From the NCBI RefSeq assembly GCF_041052385.1, contig NZ_CP163439.1, positions 4,453,001-4,517,000 of the forward strand: a stretch of 64,000 bases of DNA, in the 5' to 3' direction. Shown in pieces: positions 16,451-24,724 of this stretch. This stretch comes from Streptomyces sp. R28 (GTDB lineage: Bacteria > Actinomycetota > Actinomycetes > Streptomycetales > Streptomycetaceae). Within the stretch, counting starts at the first letter, position 1. Each line of letters starts with the position of its first letter. The translations under genes were made by a program, and so were the position numbers. Under the pieces are notes generated by a model that was not told where the DNA came from, ran no database searches, and saw nothing but the letters and a program-made list of their open reading frames with translations.

Positions 16451-16510
16451 GGGGTTGGATGGCCGGGGGTTGGACGGCCGGGGGTTGGACGGCCAGGGGT
16501 TGGACGGCCC
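16451..16510 (+). repeat. Four 15-bp tandem repeats in an intergenic gap
   Basis: Four consecutive units of GGGGTTGGACGGCCG (16451-16465, 16466-16480, 16481-16495, 16496-16510; single-base changes) lie between the symporter and the coiled-coil gene. A decayed fifth unit may follow. No coding role is apparent. Confidence 0.85.
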
Positions 16511-16567
16511 GGAGCTGGCTGGACAGCCCGGAGTTGCCCGGACGTACCGGCCCGCAACCGGCGTCGC

Positions 16568-17455
16568 TCACTCCAGGGCGGCCTGCCCCGTCAGCGCCGT
16601 CAGGCTGACCCGCATCTGCCCGATGTGCGCCCGCACGTCGTCCCACATGTCCCCGTGCTCGCGCAGCACCCGTTCCGTCTCCCGGGCGATGGCGTCCGAC
16701 CGCCGCCGAGCCTGCGCGAGCAGCTCCGTCGCGCGCGCCCGCGCCTCCTCCTGCAAGCGCTGCGTCGAGACCTGCGCGTCCGCGAGCTCCTGCTCCGCAT
16801 CGGCCAACGAGGCCTCGGCCCGCGCCATCCCCTCCTTCTCCGACGCCTCCAGCGCCGCCAGCCGCTCCTCGGCCTCCCGCTCGGCCTCGGCCCACCGCTC
16901 GGCATGCTCCTTCTCCTGCTCGGGGAGCATCCCGGCGGTGCGCTCCCGTAGCTCACGCAACGTGCCGAGCACCTCCCCGCGCCCCTCCTTCACATCGCGC
17001 CGGGCGGTGACACGGAGCTCGATCGCCTCCGCACGCGCCGCGAGCAACCGCTCATCGGCACGCTCTTCCGCGTCGGCGCGCACGGCGTCGGCGTACGCCT
17101 GTGCCGCGTCACGCACGCCGTTCGCGCGCTTCTCCGCCTCGTCGACCAAGGCCTGTGCCTCTTTCCGCGCACCGTCCCGCAAGGACGCGGCCTCCTCCTG
17201 CACCAGCGCGAGGATCCGCCGCGCACGCCCCCCGAGCGTCTCGTACGTCTGCGGGGCGAGCTGCGCCACCTCCTCCTGCAGCTGCTCCGCCTCCTCCTCC
17301 ATCTCCCGGGCGAGCACGGTCAGCCGAGCGGCCCGTTCCCAGGCCGCGTCGCGATCGCGGAAGAGGGAGTCGACGTAGGCGTCGACCTGTTCGGGACGGT
17401 AGCCACGCCCTCGTACGACCGTGAAGTCGTAGAGCGAGACCGGTGCGCTGCTCAT
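16568..17455 (-). CDS. DivIVA-like coiled-coil protein
   Basis: A 295-residue protein that is almost entirely alpha-helical coiled coil (Glu/Ala/Arg-rich heptads from about residue 40 to 275). The head, LYDFTVVRGRGYRPEQVDAY, matches the N-terminal motif of DivIVA/Wag31-like proteins. Related Streptomyces proteins are often annotated as cellulose-binding or as Scy/FilP-like filament proteins with roles in polar growth. It has no signal peptide or membrane helix. The start ATG is fixed by the conserved head. The exact role is not known. Confidence 0.82.
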   Translation of the reverse strand: MSSAPVSLYDFTVVRGRGYRPEQVDAYVDSLFRDRDAAWERAARLTVLAREMEEEAEQLQEEVAQLAPQTYETLGGRARRILALVQEEAASLRDGARKEAQALVDEAEKRANGVRDAAQAYADAVRADAEERADERLLAARAEAIELRVTARRDVKEGRGEVLGTLRELRERTAGMLPEQEKEHAERWAEAEREAEERLAALEASEKEGMARAEASLADAEQELADAQVSTQRLQEEARARATELLAQARRRSDAIARETERVLREHGDMWDDVRAHIGQMRVSLTALTGQAALE

Positions 17456-17932
17456 CCTTGAACCCCTCTCCGCCGAGCGAACACAAAAATGATGATTTAG
17501 CGCCCATCTTGATGTATCAGGTGGAATCGCTCATAACGCGACACTCCGCGCGCAGGGGCACGAGGCAGGCGCAGGGGCACGGCACAGGCGCAGAGACACA
17601 GACGAGAGATGCCGAGGCGTAGGGGCGCGGAGGGGCGGGGCGTAAGGGCTCGGGGCGTGGTGGAGCAGGGGCGCAAGGGGCAAGCGGGTGGGGTGGCGGC
17701 CGGGCGTAAAAACATACGAGTGGCGTGGCGTGCGGGTGAGGTGGCGCGCGGGGCATTGGGGTACGAGGAGCGGTGCGCGGGCGCATACGAAAGGGCCGAC
17801 CCCGGTCACACAACCGAGAGCCGGCCCTTTCGCTACCTGCCTACCTACCTACCTGCCTGGCCACCTACCGCACACACGCCGCCGTCAGCGGCAGCAGGGC
17901 GATGTCACATCACCACCAGCAGCCGGGCGGCG
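17456..17932. other. Non-coding gap with direct repeats and a terminator
   Basis: This 477-base gap between two minus-strand genes has no supported gene. It holds a 13-base direct repeat (17550-17562 and 17569-17581), a purine-rich G tract at 17610-17690, the terminator at 17788-17832 and a tetranucleotide run (CTAC/CTGC units) at about 17833-17858. The promoter of the coiled-coil gene must lie at its left end. Confidence 0.5.
17788..17832 (-). terminator. Hairpin terminator after the Imm35/SUKH-4 gene
   Basis: Arms 17788-17798 (CGAAAGGGCCG) and 17822-17832 pair perfectly over 11 bp around a 23-base loop. It lies about 100 bases beyond the stop of the minus-strand gene at 17933. Confidence 0.6.
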
Positions 17933-20770
17933 TCACAGCAACCCGTCCCACATCTGCTCCAGCAACACCGACCACCAGCTCTCCGGCGATCCGAGCGCCG
18001 CCGGGTCGAGGGCGGCGAGCTGGGCCTGGAAGTCGACGGTCCAGCGGCCCGCCTGCTCCTGGTTCAGACCGAATCGAAGACGCCACATCCGGCCGAGCAG
18101 CGCCAGGCAGCGCTGGAACTCGGGCAGCCCGGTGTTCACGAACTGCGGCGCCACGGGCACACCGCCCGGACCCGCCTCCACCGGCACGGCGACGATGTTC
18201 GCCGTCCCGTACTGCACGCAGAGCGCCTTGCCGAAGTCACTGCCCATGACGAGGTACGAGCCCGCGTCCGAAGCCGGCTGCACCCCCCGCTCGGCCGCCA
18301 GCTCCGCCAGCGTCGGAACGGGCCGCCCCGGCTGGGCCTGCGCCCAGAAGAACGGGCCCAAGTCCATCGGCAGCCCGCCGACCACCAGACTGTGCGCCAC
18401 GACCGGCGGTACGCCCTGCCGGGACACGGCGGCCTGCTCGAACCGGAAGAGCCCCGGCCCGAACGCCCCCGCCAGCTCCTGCGCCACACCCTCCGGCGGA
18501 ATCGGCGGCGCCGCCTGCACCTGCTGCAGCGGCGCGCGCACCGGCGCCGGACGGGCGGGCCCGTCGGCCACCTGGTGCAACTCGCCCTGGTGCGCCAGCA
18601 GTTGCTGCATGCCCTGCTGCCGGCTCGCGTGATCCGTACCGTACGGCGCGATGGACGTGATCCGTGCCTGCGGCCACTGCTCCCGGATCATCCGTGCGCA
18701 GTACGCCCCCGGCAGCTCGCACGACTCCAGCTCCGTGTGCAGCTCCAGCACCTGGTCCGGGGGCACGTTCATGCCCCGCAGCTCGTGGAAGATCTGCCAC
18801 TCCGGGTGCGGGGTGCCCGGCGCCGAACGCCGGATCAGCTGCTGCTCCGACCCGTCCTGCGCGCGGTAGCGGAGAACGGCCTGGTAGCCGGGGCCGACGG
18901 TCGGCTGGCCGGTGGGCTGCTGTGGGTAGCCGTACGCCGGGGGCTGACCCGGCCCGGACTGTCCCGGCCCGGGCTGACCGGGAGGCGGCGGAAACGCCCC
19001 CGGCGGCATGGGCGGCTGCGGGGCACCGGGCGGCATACCCGGAGCGCCCGGCGCCACACCGGGGGCGCCCGGAGCCATACCGGGAGCGCCGGGAGGCTGG
19101 GGCACGCCCGGCGGCATACCCGGAGCGCCCGGCATACCCGGAGCACCCGGAGGCTGGGGCGCACCAGGGGCGTGCGGTGGCTGTGGGACGCCGGGCGCCT
19201 GCGGCGGCGGAGGCACACCGGGGCCGCCCACCGGAGGCGCGGCCAGCACGGTCTCCGCGTGGTGTACGGCACCGCGCGCACCGCCGGAAGAACCCTGGGC
19301 GCCCGGTCCACCTGGCATTCCCGGGGCACCGGGAGGGTGCGGCGCACCCGGAGGCTGCGGGGCACCCGGCATGCCCGGGGCGCCCGGAGGCTGCGGAGGG
19401 CCACCCAACTGAACCGGGTCGGCGAACACCGTGGCGGCATGGTGCACACCGCCCGGAGGCGTACCACCGGGCGCGCCGGGCGGATTGGGGGCGCCAGGCG
19501 GCCGCGGCACGCCAGACGCGCCGTCAGCGGCACCCGGCCCCTGCGGAGCCCCCGGCCCGGCAGCACCCTGAGGACCATCGGGCCCCAACGCCGACACAAG
19601 CTGCGTCGGAACGTACCCACCCGCCGGCGCACCCGGCGTACCCGGCGCGGACGGCACACCCGGAGCGGACGGCGGCGGAGGAGGCGTACCCCCCACCCCC
19701 GCACCCGGCGTCCCCGGAGCCCCCGGCGGCGGAGGCGGTGTCGCCCCACCCCGCGCACGAGGAGGCGCCGCCTTGCTCGTCGCGGCATCGGCGATGTCCC
19801 CGGCGTTCGGCGCGAGCGGCCGCCCGGGGCCGCCCGGAGCCTGCGGATACCCGTACGAAGGCGCACCCGGCACCGGCCCCGGCATCGGCGGCGGCATGCT
19901 GCCCTGCGGCGCACCGCCCAGGCCACCCGGCGCGCCCTGAGCGTCGACCGCCGGTTCGACGGCCGGTTCGACGGCCGTCGACGGAAGCCGGCTGCCGCCC
20001 GACATCAGCGCTGTCTTGGCGTCCGGCGGCGTGGTGTCGTCACCGCTCAACGGCGGCGCGAACACCGTCTCCGGCAACGGCACGGAACGGTCCTCACCGG
20101 CATCGGCGTTGGTGTCCGTGCCCGCCCAAGGAGTCGCCCCGTCAGGCACCCCGGGCATCCCCGGCCCACCGGAACCTCCAGGCACCCCCGCAGCGGCGGG
20201 CGACGAAGACCCGCCCGGAACCCCGCCGTGTGTCTCAGGAAGCGCCCCGCCTCCGGACGTACCGGACGACCCCTCGGACGCACCGGCCGGACCGCCGGAC
20301 GCGCCCTCGCCCCCATCCACAGCCACAGCCACACCCGCACCCGCACCCGCACGGGTGTCGAAGTCCGACCCCGCCCCCCCGCCCCGCCGATCCGGAACCC
20401 CTATCCGGTCCGCCGCCTCCTGCAACCACTCCGGCGGAGTCAGCAGGAACGACGTCTGGTTCAGGTCCACCCGAGCCGGAGCAGCCGGCGCCGCTTGCGC
20501 AACCGTGTCCGCGCGGCCGTACTCCTCCTCGTACCGGCGAATCACCTCACCCACCGGCAGCGAAGGCCACAACGTGGCCTCACCGCTGTCCCGGGCGATC
20601 ACCAGCCGCTGCGCGCCCCCGTCCGAGCTCGGACCGTCCGCACGGTCCTCGGCCCACACCACGAACCCGAGCTCGAACTCCCGCACCCGCACCTCACGAT
20701 GCTGGTACGCCGGCACATCCCCGTTGATCCACTCTTCCGCGCGCTCCTGCGCCTGCGCGAACGTCACCAT
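17933..20770 (-). CDS. Imm35-like / Pro-Gly linker / SUKH-4-like immunity protein
   Basis: About 945 residues. The head (1-95, MVTFAQAQERAEEWINGD...VIARDSGEATLWPSLPVGEVIRRYEEEY) resembles Imm35/YrhB immunity domains. Residues about 150-590 are a low-complexity Pro-Gly-Ala region with collagen-like GAPG repeats. The last 300 residues (from about 620) resemble SUKH-4 immunity proteins (ending FQRCLALLGRMWRLR...SWWSVLLEQMWDGLL). Both ends suggest neutralisation of toxins. The ATG at 20770 is preferred; a GTG at 20782 overlaps the stop of the WHH-SUKH gene (GTGA), so the two are coupled either way. The domain calls are from memory of the families and the C-terminal one is the weaker. Confidence 0.72.
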   Translation of the reverse strand: MVTFAQAQERAEEWINGDVPAYQHREVRVREFELGFVVWAEDRADGPSSDGGAQRLVIARDSGEATLWPSLPVGEVIRRYEEEYGRADTVAQAAPAAPARVDLNQTSFLLTPPEWLQEAADRIGVPDRRGGGAGSDFDTRAGAGAGVAVAVDGGEGASGGPAGASEGSSGTSGGGALPETHGGVPGGSSSPAAAGVPGGSGGPGMPGVPDGATPWAGTDTNADAGEDRSVPLPETVFAPPLSGDDTTPPDAKTALMSGGSRLPSTAVEPAVEPAVDAQGAPGGLGGAPQGSMPPPMPGPVPGAPSYGYPQAPGGPGRPLAPNAGDIADAATSKAAPPRARGGATPPPPPGAPGTPGAGVGGTPPPPPSAPGVPSAPGTPGAPAGGYVPTQLVSALGPDGPQGAAGPGAPQGPGAADGASGVPRPPGAPNPPGAPGGTPPGGVHHAATVFADPVQLGGPPQPPGAPGMPGAPQPPGAPHPPGAPGMPGGPGAQGSSGGARGAVHHAETVLAAPPVGGPGVPPPPQAPGVPQPPHAPGAPQPPGAPGMPGAPGMPPGVPQPPGAPGMAPGAPGVAPGAPGMPPGAPQPPMPPGAFPPPPGQPGPGQSGPGQPPAYGYPQQPTGQPTVGPGYQAVLRYRAQDGSEQQLIRRSAPGTPHPEWQIFHELRGMNVPPDQVLELHTELESCELPGAYCARMIREQWPQARITSIAPYGTDHASRQQGMQQLLAHQGELHQVADGPARPAPVRAPLQQVQAAPPIPPEGVAQELAGAFGPGLFRFEQAAVSRQGVPPVVAHSLVVGGLPMDLGPFFWAQAQPGRPVPTLAELAAERGVQPASDAGSYLVMGSDFGKALCVQYGTANIVAVPVEAGPGGVPVAPQFVNTGLPEFQRCLALLGRMWRLRFGLNQEQAGRWTVDFQAQLAALDPAALGSPESWWSVLLEQMWDGLL

Positions 20771-20778
20771 CGCGAAGC

Positions 20779-21774
20779 TCACTCCCCCACAGCCGCGGCC
20801 GCCACGGGCACCGCATGCGCGAACCCACCATCCACCATCAGATTCGCGACCGTCTCCAACTCCGGCGGAGAACCCGCCAGTCGGGACAGGAACACGTCGA
20901 AGTCCTCACCGCACGGCACCAGCAACCGCTCCACGCGCTCGGCCGGCAACCACGAGGGATCCGTGTCCCGCGCGTCGTCGTACGCGCAGAACCACACCGA
21001 ACCGAGCCGCTCGCCCTTCACCTTCACGGTCAGCAAGCCGCCCTGCACGAACCCGACACCCAGGTAGTCCTTGGTCAGATGGTCCCGCAGGCACTTGTTG
21101 ACGTAGACGAGGTCGTTGACCGCCGCCTCGTCCCGCACGGTGAACAGCGGTTGGTCGACCAGCAGGCCCAACTCCGCGTCCAGCGCCGTCCCCACCGGCG
21201 CACAACCACCCGCCGCCTTCAGGAACGACCGATACGCACCCGGCAGCCGGTACCCGAGATCCTCCTCGGCCCCCACCACCTGCGACTCCGTCACCGCCAC
21301 ACCCGACTTCGGCAGCCCGAAGTGCGCCGGCCGCGTCTCCTGCAACGGCCGCGTGCCCCGCTTGTACTGGTCCACCGTCGACGTGGCGATCCCACCGTGA
21401 TGCCGCAGCAGCGCCTTCACCTCGACCGGCACCAACTCCAGCCGCCGCGAACCCACCACGTGATGCCACGTCCAGCCGTGCGGCGTCGCCACCGCCGGGA
21501 TCGTGTCCCACAGGTCGTGCCCCGACGCCGCCAGCGCCGCGTTCGCCGACACGTAGTCCGTCAGCCGCAACTCGTCGACGCCGAACCCCTCCGGCGGCTC
21601 CGCGATCTCCGCCGCCGCCCGCGCATACGGCGAGAAGTCGGGGTAACCATGCTCGTCCACCCGTACTCCTCTCGGGTGACGTGACGCCCGAACCGGATCC
21701 GGGAAATGCACGACCTGCCCGGCGTAGGCCGCGTTCGGCGGCGCGGCTTGCTGCCCGAGCCGACCTGTCGTCAT
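20779..21774 (-). CDS. WHH-type HNH/EndoVII nuclease fused to a SUKH domain
   Basis: A 331-residue protein. Residues 30-130 read as a WHH nuclease toxin domain: DEHGYPDFSPYA, then PHGWTWHHVVGSRRLELVP (98-116, W103-H104-H105) and RHHGG (124-128). Residues 158-300 read as a SUKH (SMI1/KNR4) domain: EEDLGYRLPGAYRSFLKAAGG and a C-terminal FDVFLSRL. In polymorphic toxin systems these two are usually separate toxin and immunity genes; here they share one chain with a short joint. The ATG at 21774 has AGGGGG with an 8-base spacer. It is cotranscribed with the Imm35/SUKH-4 gene. Confidence 0.75.
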   Translation of the reverse strand: MTTGRLGQQAAPPNAAYAGQVVHFPDPVRASRHPRGVRVDEHGYPDFSPYARAAAEIAEPPEGFGVDELRLTDYVSANAALAASGHDLWDTIPAVATPHGWTWHHVVGSRRLELVPVEVKALLRHHGGIATSTVDQYKRGTRPLQETRPAHFGLPKSGVAVTESQVVGAEEDLGYRLPGAYRSFLKAAGGCAPVGTALDAELGLLVDQPLFTVRDEAAVNDLVYVNKCLRDHLTKDYLGVGFVQGGLLTVKVKGERLGSVWFCAYDDARDTDPSWLPAERVERLLVPCGEDFDVFLSRLAGSPPELETVANLMVDGGFAHAVPVAAAAVGE

Positions 21775-22091
21775 GGCGGTTGCCCCCTGCGGCGTTCTGA
21801 TACGACCCACCGTGACCACACTCGGTCACAACGCCCCGTATCGGCTGTCTCGTCTGCATCCATACGTCACCGCATGGAAAGCGGTGCCGACAGCCTATGC
21901 GGTACGACGACACCGGTCACCGGCACCGGGCACCACCCCCTCCGCTTCCGTGACCAGCCGTCACCCCGCCGTGACAGCCCGCCCAAACCCGGGCGTGTCG
22001 CGTGGCCCCAGCTTCCGCACCCGCCACGCCTTTTGGCACTCTGTGACGTCCGAGAGCATGCCCGGGGGATGCTCGGGAGGGGATGATGATC
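21775..22091. promoter_or_regulatory. Divergent promoter region of the toxin/immunity locus
   Basis: About 317 bases between the divergent WHH-SUKH and YwqJ-deaminase genes. I see no gene. The left part contains AT-richer runs (around 21790-21860) suited to promoters. The right end carries GGGAGGGG (22075-22082), the ribosome site of the deaminase gene. No clear operator is seen. Confidence 0.45.
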
Positions 22092-22607
22092 ATGAACGCG
22101 ACACAGACAGGCCCACACGCAGCGAGTTCCGGCGACCCCCGCATCGGCTGGAGCGCCGCCGAAGCACCCCACGCGCCGACCCTCCGTCACCGCCGCGACG
22201 GCATACTCCCGACCGTCGCCGCCGCCCTCTCCGTCCGCGGCGCCACCCTCACCGGCACCGCCGCCCGCGGCGACCAACCCCCGCCACTGCACCACCTCGT
22301 CCAGGACTTCCTGGACACCCTCACCAGCTCAGAACGCGACCGCTTCACCGGCCGCTGCGCCGAGACCATCCTCATCTCCCGGCACCTCGCCGCCGCCGAC
22401 GACGCCCGCAGCAAACGCGCCGCCCGCAAACCCATGACCAACGGCGAAGCCCGCAAAGCCCTCAAACAGGCCAAGCTCACCGCCCGCCGCATCCGCGAGG
22501 ACGGCGACCCCCTGCACGGCAGCTTCGCCACGCCCTGCCGCGCCTGCACGGCCCTCAGCTCCCACTTCGGCGTCCGCATCGTCGACCCGACAACCACCGG
22601 CAACTGA
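22092..22607 (+). CDS. YwqJ-related putative deaminase
   Basis: A 171-residue protein with the zinc signature of the cytidine-deaminase fold: GRCAETILISRHL (Cys89, Glu91) and ATPCRAC (Cys149, Cys152). This pairing matches the YwqJ-type deaminases found in bacterial toxin loci, which deaminate nucleic acids or nucleotides. No trafficking domain or signal peptide is present, so it is not obviously secreted. The third ATG (22092) has GGGAGGGG nine bases upstream and is preferred to ATGs at 22083 and 22086. A SUKH-3-like gene follows, which fits a toxin/immunity pair. Confidence 0.75.
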   Translation: MNATQTGPHAASSGDPRIGWSAAEAPHAPTLRHRRDGILPTVAAALSVRGATLTGTAARGDQPPPLHHLVQDFLDTLTSSERDRFTGRCAETILISRHLAAADDARSKRAARKPMTNGEARKALKQAKLTARRIREDGDPLHGSFATPCRACTALSSHFGVRIVDPTTTGN

Positions 22608-22677
22608 CCCCGCCCCACCGCACCACGCACGAACGCACCACGCACCACGCACCACACGAACGACGAACGAAGGGCCG

Positions 22678-23172
22678 ATGCAAGCCGACCGCACCTCAAC
22701 CACCCGCTTCCCCGTCCCCGTCGACGCCGCCCTGCGCGCCGCCGGCTGGCAACCCGGACGCTGGGACATCAAACAGGCCGAGTTCTGGGCGGACACCCTC
22801 CGCGACCACGCCTCACCCGCCGGTCACCGCCACGCCGTCTTCCCCGCCGCCGTAGAGGCCTGGGCAGAATTCGGCGGCCTCCACCTCACCCCCACCGGCC
22901 CCGGCCGCCAGGTCGCCCCCGCCCACATCCACTTCGACCCGTTGCACGGCCTCCACATGGCCCGCACCCTCGGCGACCTCGGCCGCGCCCTCGACACCGA
23001 GGTCTGCCCCCTCGGCACCGAAACCGACACCCAGGCCATCCTCGCCATCGACACCGAAGGCCGCATCTACGCCCTCGACCACACCGGCGACTGGTACCTC
23101 GGCCCCGACATCGACCAAGCCCTCGCCGGCCTCGTCTCCGGCATAGAACCGGCACGCCTGACAGCGGGCTGA
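22678..23172 (+). CDS. SUKH-3-like immunity protein
   Basis: A 164-residue protein resembling SUKH-3: AAGWQPGRWDIKQAEFW near residues 19-35, VEAWAEFGGLHLTPTGPG in the middle, then EVCPLGTETDTQAILAID and a final ALAGLVSGIEP. SUKH proteins are immunity factors for nuclease and deaminase toxins. It lies 70 bases after the deaminase gene on the same strand, and the gap holds short CACCACG/CACGAACG repeats (22616-22670). The start ATG has GAAGGG three bases upstream. Confidence 0.75.
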   Translation: MQADRTSTTRFPVPVDAALRAAGWQPGRWDIKQAEFWADTLRDHASPAGHRHAVFPAAVEAWAEFGGLHLTPTGPGRQVAPAHIHFDPLHGLHMARTLGDLGRALDTEVCPLGTETDTQAILAIDTEGRIYALDHTGDWYLGPDIDQALAGLVSGIEPARLTAG

Positions 23173-23222
23173 CACACGAAAGAGCCGCTACGCCCACGTA
23201 AAGCACGCAAAGCGATGCGCGG

Positions 23223-24557
23223 CTACGCCGCCGGAATCACCGCCGACACCCGAAAACCCCCCGCATCCGTCGGCCCGGACACGAACACCCCGCCCAGCCC
23301 CAGCACCCGCTCCTTCATCCCCACCAGGCCGTTGCCCCCCGACGGCAACCGCGCCGACCCCGCAGACGACACCTCCGGCGGCGGCTCGTTCTCCACCTGC
23401 ATCGCGATCTCCGACACCCGATGCGCGAGCCGCACATGCGCCTTCGCCCCCGCCGCATGCTTGTGGACGTTCGTCAACGCCTCCTGCACCACCCGATACG
23501 CCGTCTGCTCGATCTCCGGCGCATACGACCGCCACTCCCCCTCCACGGACAGATCCACCACCATCCCCGCAGCGGCCGACTGCCCGATCAACTCATCCAC
23601 GTCGGACAGACAAGGCCCCTCGGCAGCCCCCTCGTCCTCCAGACCCCTCTCCCGATCGGCCACGGCAGCGGCGGCAGCCCCCACAGCGGCAAGCGACACC
23701 ACAACCCGCCGCTCCCGCTCCGCACCGCCACCCCCACTGCGCAGCACACCGAGCATCTCCCGCAACTCGGTCAACGCCTGCCGCCCCATGTCCCCCACCA
23801 GCGCGGCGTTCTTCACGGCCTTCTCGGGATCCTTCCTCGCCACGGCCTGCAGCGCGGCAGCATGCACCACCATCAGGCTCACCCGATGCGCGACCACGTC
23901 ATGCATCTCCCGCGCAATCCGGGTCCGCTCCTCGTTCCGCGCCCACTCGGCCCGCTCCTCGGCCCGCTCGGCGAGCAGCTGAAGCTCCCGCTCAAGACTG
24001 TCGGCCCGCTCCCGCAGACTCTCCATCAGCCGCCGCCGGGCCCCCACATACAGCCCGAGCAGGAGAGGAGGCGCGGTCATGCCGACGGCCGTGGTGAGAG
24101 AGGCCAGGGGAACAACCCAGTCCCCGAACGTCAGATCCCCGTTCGCCACGCCCTGCCGCACCCACACGAACGTCACGATCAGCATCCCGACGAACGACAT
24201 CCCCGCGAGCGAGGCGATGATCCGCCGCGGCAGCTCGGAAGCGGCGAGGGTGTACAGCCCGACGATGCCCATCAGGAACCCCATCTGCGCGGGCATGACG
24301 GCGATCGACACCAGCACGACGGCGATGGGCCACCGCCGCCGCAACACCAGCACCGACCCGGCCAGAACCCCGAACACAACCCCCGCGGCCTGCGGAATGC
24401 CGGCATCCCGCGCGAACCGAACCCCCTCGCCCCCGCACTCCAGCGCGGACACGACAGCCAGACTCACGTCCAGCACCGCACTGCGCACCCTGCCCCACCA
24501 CCACGGCCCCGCCCCCCGTGGCGGGGCCTCGGCGTGGTCTTCCCCCGTCGTGGTCAT
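23223..24557 (-). CDS. Orphan NarL-type sensor histidine kinase
   Basis: A 444-residue membrane kinase. Five or six membrane helices fill residues 25-180. A HisKA_3 phosphorylation motif follows in REMHDVVAHRVSLMVVHA (about 216-233), then an HATPase domain with N box QEALTNVHKHA and G box GNGLVGMKERV. Such kinases normally phosphorylate NarL/FixJ regulators, but none is encoded beside it; the nearest LuxR-type regulators are at 38.1 and 46.5 kb. It converges on the SUKH-3 gene with 50 bases between. Ligand unknown. Confidence 0.88.
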   Translation of the reverse strand: MTTTGEDHAEAPPRGAGPWWWGRVRSAVLDVSLAVVSALECGGEGVRFARDAGIPQAAGVVFGVLAGSVLVLRRRWPIAVVLVSIAVMPAQMGFLMGIVGLYTLAASELPRRIIASLAGMSFVGMLIVTFVWVRQGVANGDLTFGDWVVPLASLTTAVGMTAPPLLLGLYVGARRRLMESLRERADSLERELQLLAERAEERAEWARNEERTRIAREMHDVVAHRVSLMVVHAAALQAVARKDPEKAVKNAALVGDMGRQALTELREMLGVLRSGGGGAERERRVVVSLAAVGAAAAAVADRERGLEDEGAAEGPCLSDVDELIGQSAAAGMVVDLSVEGEWRSYAPEIEQTAYRVVQEALTNVHKHAAGAKAHVRLAHRVSEIAMQVENEPPPEVSSAGSARLPSGGNGLVGMKERVLGLGGVFVSGPTDAGGFRVSAVIPAA

Positions 24558-24724
24558 GCCTCCAGCCTACGGGCGGGCCTCGATGGTTTTCCGGCGAGTT
24601 TTACGGACTGGCCTACACCACAGTCCGTAACCGAACGGAAGCGAAACCACCCGATATCCCTCGAACTGCCGAATCGCTCACCGTTCGACTCCGGAAGCGA
24701 TCATTCCGTCCGGAGGGTATGCCT

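Noticed and set aside
17609..21067. A 1152-codon plus-strand open frame opposite the Imm35/SUKH-4 gene
   Set aside because: It is Arg/Pro-rich low-complexity text created by GC-rich DNA opposite a Pro-Gly-rich gene; no domain and no ribosome site.
22616..22670. Short CACCACG/CACGAACG repeats between the deaminase and SUKH-3 genes, considered as a CRISPR
   Set aside because: Units are 7-8 bases with no spacers of even length; simple sequence only.
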